A program made the position numbers and the translations under genes. The notes below the pieces were generated by a model. The model made no database searches. It worked only from the letters and a program-made list of their open reading frames with translations, and was not told the origin of the DNA. Source: Hungateiclostridiaceae bacterium UBA1305 (GTDB lineage: Bacteria > Bacillota > Clostridia > Acetivibrionales > DTU013). From it: DNA of 33,119 nt. Of this stretch, positions 24,508-31,800 are shown one piece after another. Within the stretch, counting starts at the first letter, position 1. Each line of letters starts with the position of its first letter. Location of the stretch: positions 1 to 33,119 of the forward strand of contig DBTX01000088.1 of assembly GCA_002307275.1 (NCBI GenBank). Reading direction: 5' to 3'.

Positions 24508-27500
24508 ATGCAGAATAAGCTTAAGATCGGGAGTATGGAAGACATTATCGGGATAAAGCAACAATATCAGCAGAGATTATCGGGAAAGCTGTACAAGGTA
24601 TTGGTTTGCTCGGGAGCCGGCTGTATATCCTCCAATTGTGCTGCCGTAAAGGAAGCGCTGGTTAAAAGCCTGGAGGATCATAAACTGGCGGACAAGGTAC
24701 AGGTCACAGAAACCGGCTGCATCGGCACATGCGATCTTGGACCGGTTATCGTGGTCACCCCATTGAGCGGAGACAAGAAGAGTGTTTTCTATACGAAACT
24801 GACACCCCAGGACATTCCTGCAATCGTTTCATCGCACCTGGTCAATGGAAATATCAAACTGGATAAAACCTATTTCAATAGAAAACTTGGAGTAAATATA
24901 CCATATCTGGAAGAGATTGATTACTTTAAAAATCAGGTCAAGATCGCACTCAGAAATTGCGGCAGTATTGATTATGCATCACTGGAGGAATATATTGCAA
25001 ATGATGGTTACCTGTCAATTGCAAAGGTGTTGGAGGGCTTCACCCCACAGCAGATCGTGGATGAAATCAAGAAATCGGGGCTTAAAGGCAGAGGTGGTGC
25101 GGGTTTTCCTACGGGAATCAAGCTGGAATCGGGGATGAAGGCGCCAGGCCCGGTAAAATACCTGGTTTGCAACGCAGATGAGGGGGATCCTGGCGCATTC
25201 ATGGACAGAAGCATACTCGAAGGAGATCCCCACAGTGTAATTGAAGGCATGCTGACAGGCGGTTATGCGATAGGCGCTGAGAAAGGCTATGTATATGTGC
25301 GCGCGGAATATCCGCTCGCTGTGGAGAGACTGGATCTGGCGATAAGAAATGCGCGGGAGGCAGGCATGCTTGGCAAAAACATACTGGGCAGCAGCTTCAA
25401 TTTTGATATTGAGATAAGAATAGGCGCGGGAGCCTTTGTTTGCGGAGAGGAAACGGCATTGATGGCTTCGATCGAGGGCGAAAGGGGAGAACCCAGACAA
25501 AAACCGCCTTTACCGTTCCAGAAAGGTCTTTTCGGCAAACCGACCATTATCAGCAATGTTGAAACCTTTGCGAACATGCCTTCCATTATATTAAAGGGCA
25601 GCAGCTGGTTTTCCGGCATAGGAACCGAGAACAGCAAGGGGACCAAGGTTTTTGCACTGGCTGGTGCGATCAACAACACTGGAATTGTGGAAGTGCCAAT
25701 GGGAACTACGCTGGGTGAAATCATTTTCAATATCGGAGGAGGCATCAGGAAGAACAAGGAATTCAAGGCAGCCCAGACAGGCGGGCCTTCCGGCGGCTGC
25801 GTAACAAAAGAAAACCTGAATACGCCGATGGACTATGAATCGCTTGTAAAGCTTGGCGCCATCATGGGCTCCGGCGGTCTCATCACCATGGATGAGGATA
25901 CATGTATGGTCGATATGGCCAGATTCTTCATGGAATTCATTCAGGATGAATCGTGCGGAAAATGCGTGCCATGCAGACTCGGTACCAAAAGGATGCTGGA
26001 TATCCTTGAAAGAATAACAAAGGGGCAGGGAGCAGACGGCGATATCGAGATGCTCGAAGAACTCGGAGCAATGATCAAGGAGGCTGCCGTATGCGGGCTT
26101 GGTCAAACGGCACCGAATCCGGTACTTAGCATGATCCATAATTTCAAGGAAGAATATATAGAGCATATCAAATATAAATACTGCAGAGCAGGTGTATGCG
26201 CCGACATGTTCATATCACCGTGTCAGAATGCATGCCCGGCCGGCGTCAATGTTCCAGGCTATATAGCGCTTGTCGCAGCAGGCAGGGTGAGAGACGCCTA
26301 CAACCTCATCCGGAAGGAGAACCCATTCCCGGCCGTATGCGGCAGGGTCTGCACGCATGAATGCGAAAGCAAATGCAGGCGGGGGCAGCTGGATGAACCG
26401 ATTTCCATTGCAGACCTGAAACGGTATGTTGCAGATGAAGTTTTAAAGAGCGATGAACCCTACATGGACCTTGTATTCCCAAAGAAGGGGAAGAATGTCG
26501 GGATCATAGGCGCCGGACCTTCAGGCCTGACCTGTGGCTATTATCTTTCCAGACTTGGATATGATGTTGATGTATACGAATCACAGCCTGTTGCCGGAGG
26601 GGTGCTTGCTTTTGGAATACCTGAATACAGGCTGCCAAAGGAGGTTCTGGCGAGCGAGATTAAAATGATCGAGCAGGTTGGTGTAAAAATACATCTGAAC
26701 ACCGAGGTCGGATCCGACATTACCTTCTATCAGCTCAAGAGCACTCACGATGCAGTTTTCATATCCACAGGCACTCAATTCTCCAACCAGATCAACATTC
26801 CCGGGGAGGAACTCAAGGGTGTATATCACGGACTTGATTTCCTCAGGGATGTGAATCTGGGACACGAAGTGAAAATTGGTGAAACCGTTGCTGTAATCGG
26901 AGGAGGCAATACAGCGATAGATGCCGCAAGGACAGCGATACGGCTTGGCGCCAAAGAGGTCACGGTGCTGTACAGGAGACTATTGGAGGATATGCCGGCT
27001 GACAGTCGGGAAATACAGGATGCCGTGGACGAAGGTGTAAAGATCCTCTCTCTTGTCGCACCGGTCGGGTTTACAGGCAAGGACAGAGTCAAAGAGATCG
27101 AGTGCATCCGGATGGAGTTAAAAGAGTTTGACTCAAGCGGGCGCAGAAAACCAAAGCCGATTTCAGGTTCTGAATTCACACTCAGGGTGGATATGGTCAT
27201 ACCGGCGGTCAGCCAGTATTCCGACCTCCCGTTCATCAGTAAGGATGAGGTGGAATTGACATCCTGGGGAACCTTCGTCACAGACCGTGATACACTCATG
27301 ACAAAAATGAAGGGCGTGTTTGCAGGCGGGGACGTCGTAAGGGGCTCGGATACAGTCATCAGGGCCATTGCGGACGGCAAGAACGCGGCAAAGTCGATCG
27401 ACAGGTATTTGGGCGGTAAAGGCAACCTCAATACGGGCGAAGAGATAGACATTCCCTTGCCGATAGATGAAAAGGAAATTGTAGAACATGAAAGGTTCTC

Positions 27501-27621
27501 CATGAAATACCTGCCGCCGGAGGAACGCAGAAACAGCTTCGACGAGGTGGTAGTGGGCTTCCACAGGCTGAATGCCATGGCTGAAGCGATGAGATGCCTT
27601 AGATGCGACAGGAGGTGCTGA
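24508..27621 (+). CDS. hydB: NuoF-like NADH/FMN subunit fused to GltD/NfnB-like NAD(P)H flavoprotein
   Basis: A 1037-residue fusion. Residues 30-80 are a thioredoxin-like [2Fe-2S] region (CSGAGC, CIGTC). Residues about 130-545 are NuoF/HydB, with the NADH site GRGGAGFPTG, CGEETALMASIEGERGE and the [4Fe-4S] ligands C483, C486, C489 and C529. Where HydB normally ends in a ferredoxin domain, residues about 565-1037 are GltD/NfnB-like: cysteines in CQNACPAGVNVPGY and CGRVCTHECESKC, a FAD site (GAGPSG, G668 onward), and a second dinucleotide site (GGGNTA, G798) with VTVLYRR, a pattern linked to NADPH. The complex could therefore connect NADH, NADPH, ferredoxin and possibly H2. Its ribosome site AGGAGGTGAGG overlaps the hydC stop. 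I recall the Sporomusa Stn transhydrogenase having a similar HydB-NfnB fusion. Confidence 0.93.
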   Translation: MQNKLKIGSMEDIIGIKQQYQQRLSGKLYKVLVCSGAGCISSNCAAVKEALVKSLEDHKLADKVQVTETGCIGTCDLGPVIVVTPLSGDKKSVFYTKLTPQDIPAIVSSHLVNGNIKLDKTYFNRKLGVNIPYLEEIDYFKNQVKIALRNCGSIDYASLEEYIANDGYLSIAKVLEGFTPQQIVDEIKKSGLKGRGGAGFPTGIKLESGMKAPGPVKYLVCNADEGDPGAFMDRSILEGDPHSVIEGMLTGGYAIGAEKGYVYVRAEYPLAVERLDLAIRNAREAGMLGKNILGSSFNFDIEIRIGAGAFVCGEETALMASIEGERGEPRQKPPLPFQKGLFGKPTIISNVETFANMPSIILKGSSWFSGIGTENSKGTKVFALAGAINNTGIVEVPMGTTLGEIIFNIGGGIRKNKEFKAAQTGGPSGGCVTKENLNTPMDYESLVKLGAIMGSGGLITMDEDTCMVDMARFFMEFIQDESCGKCVPCRLGTKRMLDILERITKGQGADGDIEMLEELGAMIKEAAVCGLGQTAPNPVLSMIHNFKEEYIEHIKYKYCRAGVCADMFISPCQNACPAGVNVPGYIALVAAGRVRDAYNLIRKENPFPAVCGRVCTHECESKCRRGQLDEPISIADLKRYVADEVLKSDEPYMDLVFPKKGKNVGIIGAGPSGLTCGYYLSRLGYDVDVYESQPVAGGVLAFGIPEYRLPKEVLASEIKMIEQVGVKIHLNTEVGSDITFYQLKSTHDAVFISTGTQFSNQINIPGEELKGVYHGLDFLRDVNLGHEVKIGETVAVIGGGNTAIDAARTAIRLGAKEVTVLYRRLLEDMPADSREIQDAVDEGVKILSLVAPVGFTGKDRVKEIECIRMELKEFDSSGRRKPKPISGSEFTLRVDMVIPAVSQYSDLPFISKDEVELTSWGTFVTDRDTLMTKMKGVFAGGDVVRGSDTVIRAIADGKNAAKSIDRYLGGKGNLNTGEEIDIPLPIDEKEIVEHERFSMKYLPPEERRNSFDEVVVGFHRLNAMAEAMRCLRCDRRC

Positions 27622-27622
27622 T

Positions 27623-29407
27623 ATGATAAATCTGAGTATAAACAATAAAAAAGTAACTGCCATGGAAGGTGACACAATACTTGAGGCAGCCAAAAAAAAC
27701 AATATCATGATACCGCATTTCTGCTACCTCGAAGGAGTTCATCAGGTCGGTTCCTGCAGGATCTGTGTGGTTGAGGTGGAAGGGACAAAGACGTTGCAGG
27801 CCTCCTGCATGGTCCAGGCTCGCGAAGGAATGGTGGTTCATACAAATACAGAGAAGGTCAAAAAAACCAGGAAGCTGCTTTACGAGCTGATGCTGTCGGA
27901 TCATCCGAGGGACTGTCTTAGCTGCGGAAGAAACCAGAGCTGCGAATTCCAGAAGCTTGGTGAATTGATGGGTATCAGTGAACTGAGGTTTGAAGGTGAA
28001 AGGTCAAAAGCATTCCTGGATGACACCTCTCCCTCAATCGTGCGTGATACCTCAAAATGTGTCCTTTGCAGGAGGTGTGTCACTATATGCAACCAGATAC
28101 AGGGGGTAGGCATATTGAATGTTCAGAACAGAGGTTTCAAATCCGTTATCGGGCCAGCAGCCGAATTGCCGCTGAACAGCGTAAACTGTACCTTCTGCGG
28201 GCAATGCACGACAGTATGCCCTGTTGGCGCATTGCAGGAAAAAGATTCAACAAAAGCGGTCTGGAATGCTTTGTTTGATAAAAACAAAAGGGTAGTGATA
28301 CAGACCGCACCTGCTGTAAGGGTGGCGCTTGGAGAGGAATTCGGCTATGAACCGGGTACGATTGTAACGGGTAAAATGGCGGCGGCAATGAAAGAGATGG
28401 GTTTTGATGATATATTCGACACTAATTTTGCGGCAGATCTGACAATCATTGAAGAGGGAAATGAGCTTCTGCACCGCATATCAGAAGCATTATCGGGAAA
28501 GGGGGCCGTCCTTCCGATGGTGACAAGCTGCAGCCCGGGCTGGATCAAATATGTGGAGCATACGTGGCCTGAAGAGCTTGATCATCTTTCAAGCTGCAAA
28601 TCACCGCATATGATGCTCGGTGCGCTTATCAAAACTTATTATGCGGATAAACTGGGCGTTGATCCGAAAAGCATCTTTGTCGTATCGGTAATGCCCTGTA
28701 CTGCCAAGAAATACGAGATTACCAGGCCGGAATTGTATAATAACGGATTAGCCAATGTCGATGCAGTTTTAACTACACGTGAGTTGGCCCGCATGATCAA
28801 GGATTTTGGAATTGACTTCAAATCGCTTGAAGATGCACAATTTGACAGCCCGCTTGGCCTGTCCACCGGTGCGGCTGATATATTCGGAACCACGGGCGGA
28901 GTTATGGAAGCGGCGCTAAGAACCGTATATGAAGTTGTTACAGGACGTGAACTGCCTTTTGAAAAGCTTCATGTCACTCCGATCGTCGGACTTGATCGGA
29001 TTAAAACTGCGGAACTGCTGATCGAAAACCCTCTGTCCGGATACGATTTCCTTGAGGGCGTCAGAGTGAAAATTGCCGTAACCAGCGGCCTTAAGGGCGC
29101 AGCCGAATTGATGAAGGAAGTGGCAGCGGGAACCTCGGAATATCATTTCATTGAAGTGATGGGTTGCCCCGGAGGCTGTATCAGCGGCGGAGGTCAGCCC
29201 AGACCGACCAATAATGAGATCAGGCAAAAACGGCTTGAAGCAATATACAGGGAAGATGAGGGAAAGGAACTGAGAAAATCACATAACAACCCTGCAGTAA
29301 GCAGGCTCTATGAGGAGTTTCTGCTAGCTCCGCTGGGACACAAATCTCATGAACTCCTTCATACACATTATAAAAAAAGAGGAATTTACAATCAATATAG
29401 CGAGTAA
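27623..29407 (+). CDS. hydA: [FeFe]-hydrogenase large subunit (HydA), variant L1 motif
   Basis: A 594-residue catalytic-type subunit. The N-terminus has a [2Fe-2S] domain (C34, C45, C48, C62), a His-Cys [4Fe-4S] segment (HPRDCLSCGRNQSC) and two [4Fe-4S] clusters (CVLCRRCVTIC, CTFCGQCTTVC). The H-cluster domain has L2 MPCTAKKYE (C359) and L3 GCPGGCISGGGQP (C515, C519). L1 reads TSCSPGW (C303, S304) instead of the textbook TSCCPxW. Residues after L1 (SSCKSPHMMLGA) are normal, and the C-terminus has HELLHTHYKKRG. It starts 1 nt after the hydB stop, with GGAGGTG 5 nt before the ATG. Likely role: H2 evolution from NADH plus reduced ferredoxin; loss of the H-cluster cannot be excluded because of L1. 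Confidence 0.92.
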   Translation: MINLSINNKKVTAMEGDTILEAAKKNNIMIPHFCYLEGVHQVGSCRICVVEVEGTKTLQASCMVQAREGMVVHTNTEKVKKTRKLLYELMLSDHPRDCLSCGRNQSCEFQKLGELMGISELRFEGERSKAFLDDTSPSIVRDTSKCVLCRRCVTICNQIQGVGILNVQNRGFKSVIGPAAELPLNSVNCTFCGQCTTVCPVGALQEKDSTKAVWNALFDKNKRVVIQTAPAVRVALGEEFGYEPGTIVTGKMAAAMKEMGFDDIFDTNFAADLTIIEEGNELLHRISEALSGKGAVLPMVTSCSPGWIKYVEHTWPEELDHLSSCKSPHMMLGALIKTYYADKLGVDPKSIFVVSVMPCTAKKYEITRPELYNNGLANVDAVLTTRELARMIKDFGIDFKSLEDAQFDSPLGLSTGAADIFGTTGGVMEAALRTVYEVVTGRELPFEKLHVTPIVGLDRIKTAELLIENPLSGYDFLEGVRVKIAVTSGLKGAAELMKEVAAGTSEYHFIEVMGCPGGCISGGGQPRPTNNEIRQKRLEAIYREDEGKELRKSHNNPAVSRLYEEFLLAPLGHKSHELLHTHYKKRGIYNQYSE

Positions 29408-29428
29408 ATGACATTATTAATCTTGTTT

Positions 29429-29472
29429 AAAAGGAATTCCTGCATGATAAGTAGGAATTCCTTTTCCTTTTT
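29429..29472 (+). terminator. Terminator after hydA
   Basis: A perfect 13-bp stem (AAAAGGAATTCCT 29429-29441 with AGGAATTCCTTTT 29453-29465), an 11-nt loop, then CCTTTTTT. Confidence 0.93.
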
Positions 29473-29497
29473 TACAATAGGGACTAACAAAACATAA

Positions 29498-29526
29498 TTG
29501 ACTAAAATTAACATATATGGTATGAT
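29498..29526 (+). promoter_or_regulatory. Promoter of the copper-amine-oxidase-N-domain gene
   Basis: TTGACT (29498-29503), a 17-nt spacer and TATGAT (29521-29526), 34 nt upstream of the ATG. Close to the housekeeping consensus. Confidence 0.75.
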
Positions 29527-29560
29527 CTACTCAAAATCTAGTTTTCCGAGGTGTGAACAA

Positions 29561-30733
29561 ATGAAAAAAATTGTTGCAGCAGTATTTATTGTGATATGCC
29601 TGCTGGCATATACCGGGGTGGTATTTGCGGCGGGGACAGATAGTATTCAGGAAGTTCCCGACGTGAAAATTATTATGGATGGCAGTATTATAAAATACAC
29701 AGATGTACCGATCGCCGTCAGCCAGAATACACTGCTTCCCCTTCGGGAACTGTTCAATAATCTTGGTGTACCGGACGAAAACATCATTTACGACGATCAA
29801 AAAAAAAGTGTAACGGTAACGAAGGATCAGATAAAGCTATATATGGTGGTAGGCAGCAAGACGGCTTTCGTAAATGACAAGCCAGTTATTCTCAATACGG
29901 CGCCTGTGGGTTATGCTAAAAATCAGCGCATATACATTCCATTCAGATTTGCCGCAGAAGCTCTCGGCAGGAAGGTGGTATGGGATGGGTCGGCAAATGC
30001 CATACTGGTCTGCGATGCGATAAAGTACGAGAGTATCAGGCAGTTGCTCGACAAGTCGGACATTGCCATGGAACAGGTAAACAAGTGCATGATAAGTATA
30101 AAAGCGGATGGTGTTGTAAAATCAGAGCAGCTCAGCGTAAAGCTTGGTGTTGATTTAGATTCGCAAATTGACAGGGTAAAAAAAGCAATATCAACAAAAA
30201 TGGTGATGAATGTACTTGGAATGGAAATGGCGTCGGATTCATATTACTGCAATAATGTATCCTATACACTGAATCCTCTGAATGGCGAATGGGAGAAGGT
30301 AACCTACCCGCAGGCTGATTATGACAAGCTGTTTGTAAGCCAGGGCGATATGAACATACTCGATGGCCAGGTCAATGAACCGCTCTATGCAGGACTTGAG
30401 CAGGTGACCGGCAGTAATCCGGATGAGATATTGCTCCAGGGGGATGTGTATTGGGGTAGTTTGCTTGAAAGTTTAAATGCTGATAAAAAAACCGAAAGTA
30501 AATTGACGTCAGTTGTAAATGCCGATCCTAATACGTTTCATATGGAGATTTCGATGAACAGCAGTACATATCTCATGAACAGTATTGCTATGACTATCGG
30601 GTCCGAAGAGGTCTCAAACAATGCCACAGTTAAAACAGACATTGTGGTAAATGTAGAATACAGCAATTTTAACGGAGATTTTCAGGTTATCGTTCCGCAA
30701 GAAGTGATACTCAATGCCAAAGAAAAGAAATAA
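29561..30733 (+). CDS. Secreted protein with copper-amine-oxidase N-terminal-like domain
   Basis: A 390-residue exported protein. The signal peptide is KKIVAAVFIVICLLAYTGVVFA, cut near residue 23. Residues about 35-145 match the PF07833 domain common in Clostridia and Paenibacillus surface proteins: VAVSQNTLLPLRELF-like, then YIPFRFAAEALGRKVVWDG. The remaining 240 residues are unrecognised and resemble lipoprotein-type beta-rich domains (KMVMNVLGMEMASDSYY). No enzyme activity follows from the name; the domain is probably structural or cell-wall related. GAGGTGT precedes ATG 29561. A longer reading from TTG 29498 begins in the -35 element and is rejected. The stop lies in an A-rich stretch beside a 9-bp repeat that encodes a Pro-rich linker in another frame. 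Confidence 0.78.
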   Translation: MKKIVAAVFIVICLLAYTGVVFAAGTDSIQEVPDVKIIMDGSIIKYTDVPIAVSQNTLLPLRELFNNLGVPDENIIYDDQKKSVTVTKDQIKLYMVVGSKTAFVNDKPVILNTAPVGYAKNQRIYIPFRFAAEALGRKVVWDGSANAILVCDAIKYESIRQLLDKSDIAMEQVNKCMISIKADGVVKSEQLSVKLGVDLDSQIDRVKKAISTKMVMNVLGMEMASDSYYCNNVSYTLNPLNGEWEKVTYPQADYDKLFVSQGDMNILDGQVNEPLYAGLEQVTGSNPDEILLQGDVYWGSLLESLNADKKTESKLTSVVNADPNTFHMEISMNSSTYLMNSIAMTIGSEEVSNNATVKTDIVVNVEYSNFNGDFQVIVPQEVILNAKEKK

Positions 30734-30899
30734 TACTCCTAATACTCCTAATCCAGCTAATCCAGCTAATCCAGTAAAACCGGCAAAACCGGCAAAACCG
30801 GCAAAACCGGCAAAACCGGCAAATCTACAAATAGTATTGATAACGGATGCCCCTGCAGATCAAAGAGCAGAAGTATTCGTTTATTTTTTGACATTTTGA
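30714..30899 (+). other. Overlapping open frame encoding a Pro/Ala/Lys repeat; possible frameshifted C-terminal tail
   Basis: A 61-residue open frame overlaps the end of the previous gene by 20 nt in another frame. It reads PNTPNPANPANPVKPAKPAK and continues the KPA repeat, then 25 non-repetitive residues. It has an ATG at 30714 but no ribosome site. The repeat unit is exactly three codons, and the Pro-rich text is the kind used as cell-wall linkers in secreted proteins. It may therefore be the lost or frameshift-expressed tail of the preceding gene, reached by a +1 shift in the A-rich stretch AAAGAAAAGAAAT. Independent expression is unlikely. Confidence 0.35.
30732..30821 (+). repeat. 9-bp minisatellite, ten units in three variants
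   Basis: The tract holds AATACTCCT twice, AATCCAGCT twice, AATCCAGTA once and AAACCGGCA five times in perfect register. The variant order suggests stepwise local duplication. It begins inside the stop codon of the secreted-protein gene. Copy number is likely to vary between strains. Confidence 0.9.
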
Positions 30900-30903
30900 A
30901 TTA

Positions 30904-30932
30904 TTGTTAATCCATTAACGATACGTTATAAT
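30904..30932 (+). promoter_or_regulatory. Promoter with Rex operator for the DRTGG-ATPase-HydS operon
   Basis: TTGTTAATCCATTAACGA (30904-30921) matches 13 of the 14 fixed positions of the Rex consensus. Its first six bases are also the -35 (TTGTTA), with a 17-nt spacer to TATAAT (30927-30932). Rex bound here would block RNA polymerase until NADH rises. Confidence 0.8.
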
Positions 30933-30970
30933 AGTATAGAAATATGTATTTAATGTGAGGGGCATTTTGT

Positions 30971-31318
30971 ATGAGATTATGCAAGGTCATTGAAATACTT
31001 GACGCTGAGCTCTTGACAGGAAGCGAACCCGATATGGAAATACTTTCAGCATGTGGGTCCGACCTGATGAGTGATGTTATGGCTTATGTGAAGGAAAATG
31101 TTCTGCTGCTGACCGGCCTGGCAAGTCCTCAGGTCATTCGGACGGCTGAGATGATGGACATTAAGGCGGTTGTTTTTGTAAGGGGTAAAAATCCTGGCGC
31201 TGCGGTCCTTGATCTGGCGACGGAAAAAGGCATTGTAGTACTGTCTACAAGCCATCCGATGTTTGTGGCCTGCGGGAAGCTTTACAGTGCGGGATTGACG
31301 GGAAAGGGTGTTTGGTAG
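30971..31318 (+). CDS. DRTGG-domain protein
   Basis: A 115-residue protein matching the DRTGG domain, a small ligand-binding fold named after a motif of larger proteins; the motif itself is replaced here. Recognisable parts are LLTGLASPQVIRTAEMMDIKAVVFVRGK and GIVVLSTSHPMFVACGKLY. Stand-alone forms sit beside anti-sigma-type ATPases and [FeFe]-hydrogenase-like sensors in Clostridia, as here. GAGGGG lies 8 nt before the ATG. Its stop overlaps the next gene's GTG start. Cytosolic; the ligand is unknown and the role presumably regulatory, under Rex control. Confidence 0.72.
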   Translation: MRLCKVIEILDAELLTGSEPDMEILSACGSDLMSDVMAYVKENVLLLTGLASPQVIRTAEMMDIKAVVFVRGKNPGAAVLDLATEKGIVVLSTSHPMFVACGKLYSAGLTGKGVW

Positions 31319-31782
31319 TGGGCGACAGATTATTGAAGCTGGATTATGGAATACCTGCAAGGGATCTGGCTTGTGCGGGTGAAGCTTCAAGTAACGTAAA
31401 GAAGCTTCTGGTGCAGCTTGGAATAAACCCTGTATTCATAAAAAAAGCAGCGGTATCCATGTATGAAGCTGAAATAAATGCAGTGATACATGGTGGAGGC
31501 GGTTCAGCCCACATTGAAATTGATCATGAAAAGGTTCAAATATATATCAGCGATAAGGGTCCGGGTATTCCAAACCTGGAACTGGCCATGCAGGAAGGAT
31601 ATTCGACGGCATCGGATGAGATCAGGGAGATGGGCTTTGGCGCGGGTATGGGACTGCCCAATATCAAGAGATATGCCGACGTACTCGATATAAAGACCGA
31701 GGTAGGGAAGGGCACGACGCTTACAATCGTAATATACTTTGAAAGAACTGATGCACCATCAAAAATTACAGAGCTAATCTGA
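31318..31782 (+). CDS. Anti-sigma-factor-type HATPase (RsbW/SpoIIAB-like)
   Basis: A 154-residue GHKL ATPase without a histidine-kinase domain. The N-box is EAEINAVIHGGGG, G1 is DKGPGIP and G2 is GFGAGMGLPNIKRYAD. Family members bind and inhibit a sigma factor or phosphorylate an anti-anti-sigma protein; no sigma gene is visible in the window. The GTG at 31318 shares its G with the stop of the DRTGG gene (TAGTG) and has GGAAAGGGTG 7 nt upstream. A TTG at 31312 is less likely, lying too close to that ribosome site. It is 18 nt upstream of the HydS-like gene, so signal transfer from a redox sensor through this ATPase is plausible. Confidence 0.82.
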   Translation: MGDRLLKLDYGIPARDLACAGEASSNVKKLLVQLGINPVFIKKAAVSMYEAEINAVIHGGGGSAHIEIDHEKVQIYISDKGPGIPNLELAMQEGYSTASDEIREMGFGAGMGLPNIKRYADVLDIKTEVGKGTTLTIVIYFERTDAPSKITELI

Positions 31783-31800
31783 GTAACATGAGGTGGGACA

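Noticed and set aside
29498..29560. Upstream TTG start for the copper-amine-oxidase-N-domain gene
   Set aside because: The TTG is part of the -35 element; ATG 29561 has a ribosome site and a clean signal peptide.
30732..30821. CRISPR-like array
   Set aside because: Units are 9 bp without spacers; this is a coding-phase minisatellite.
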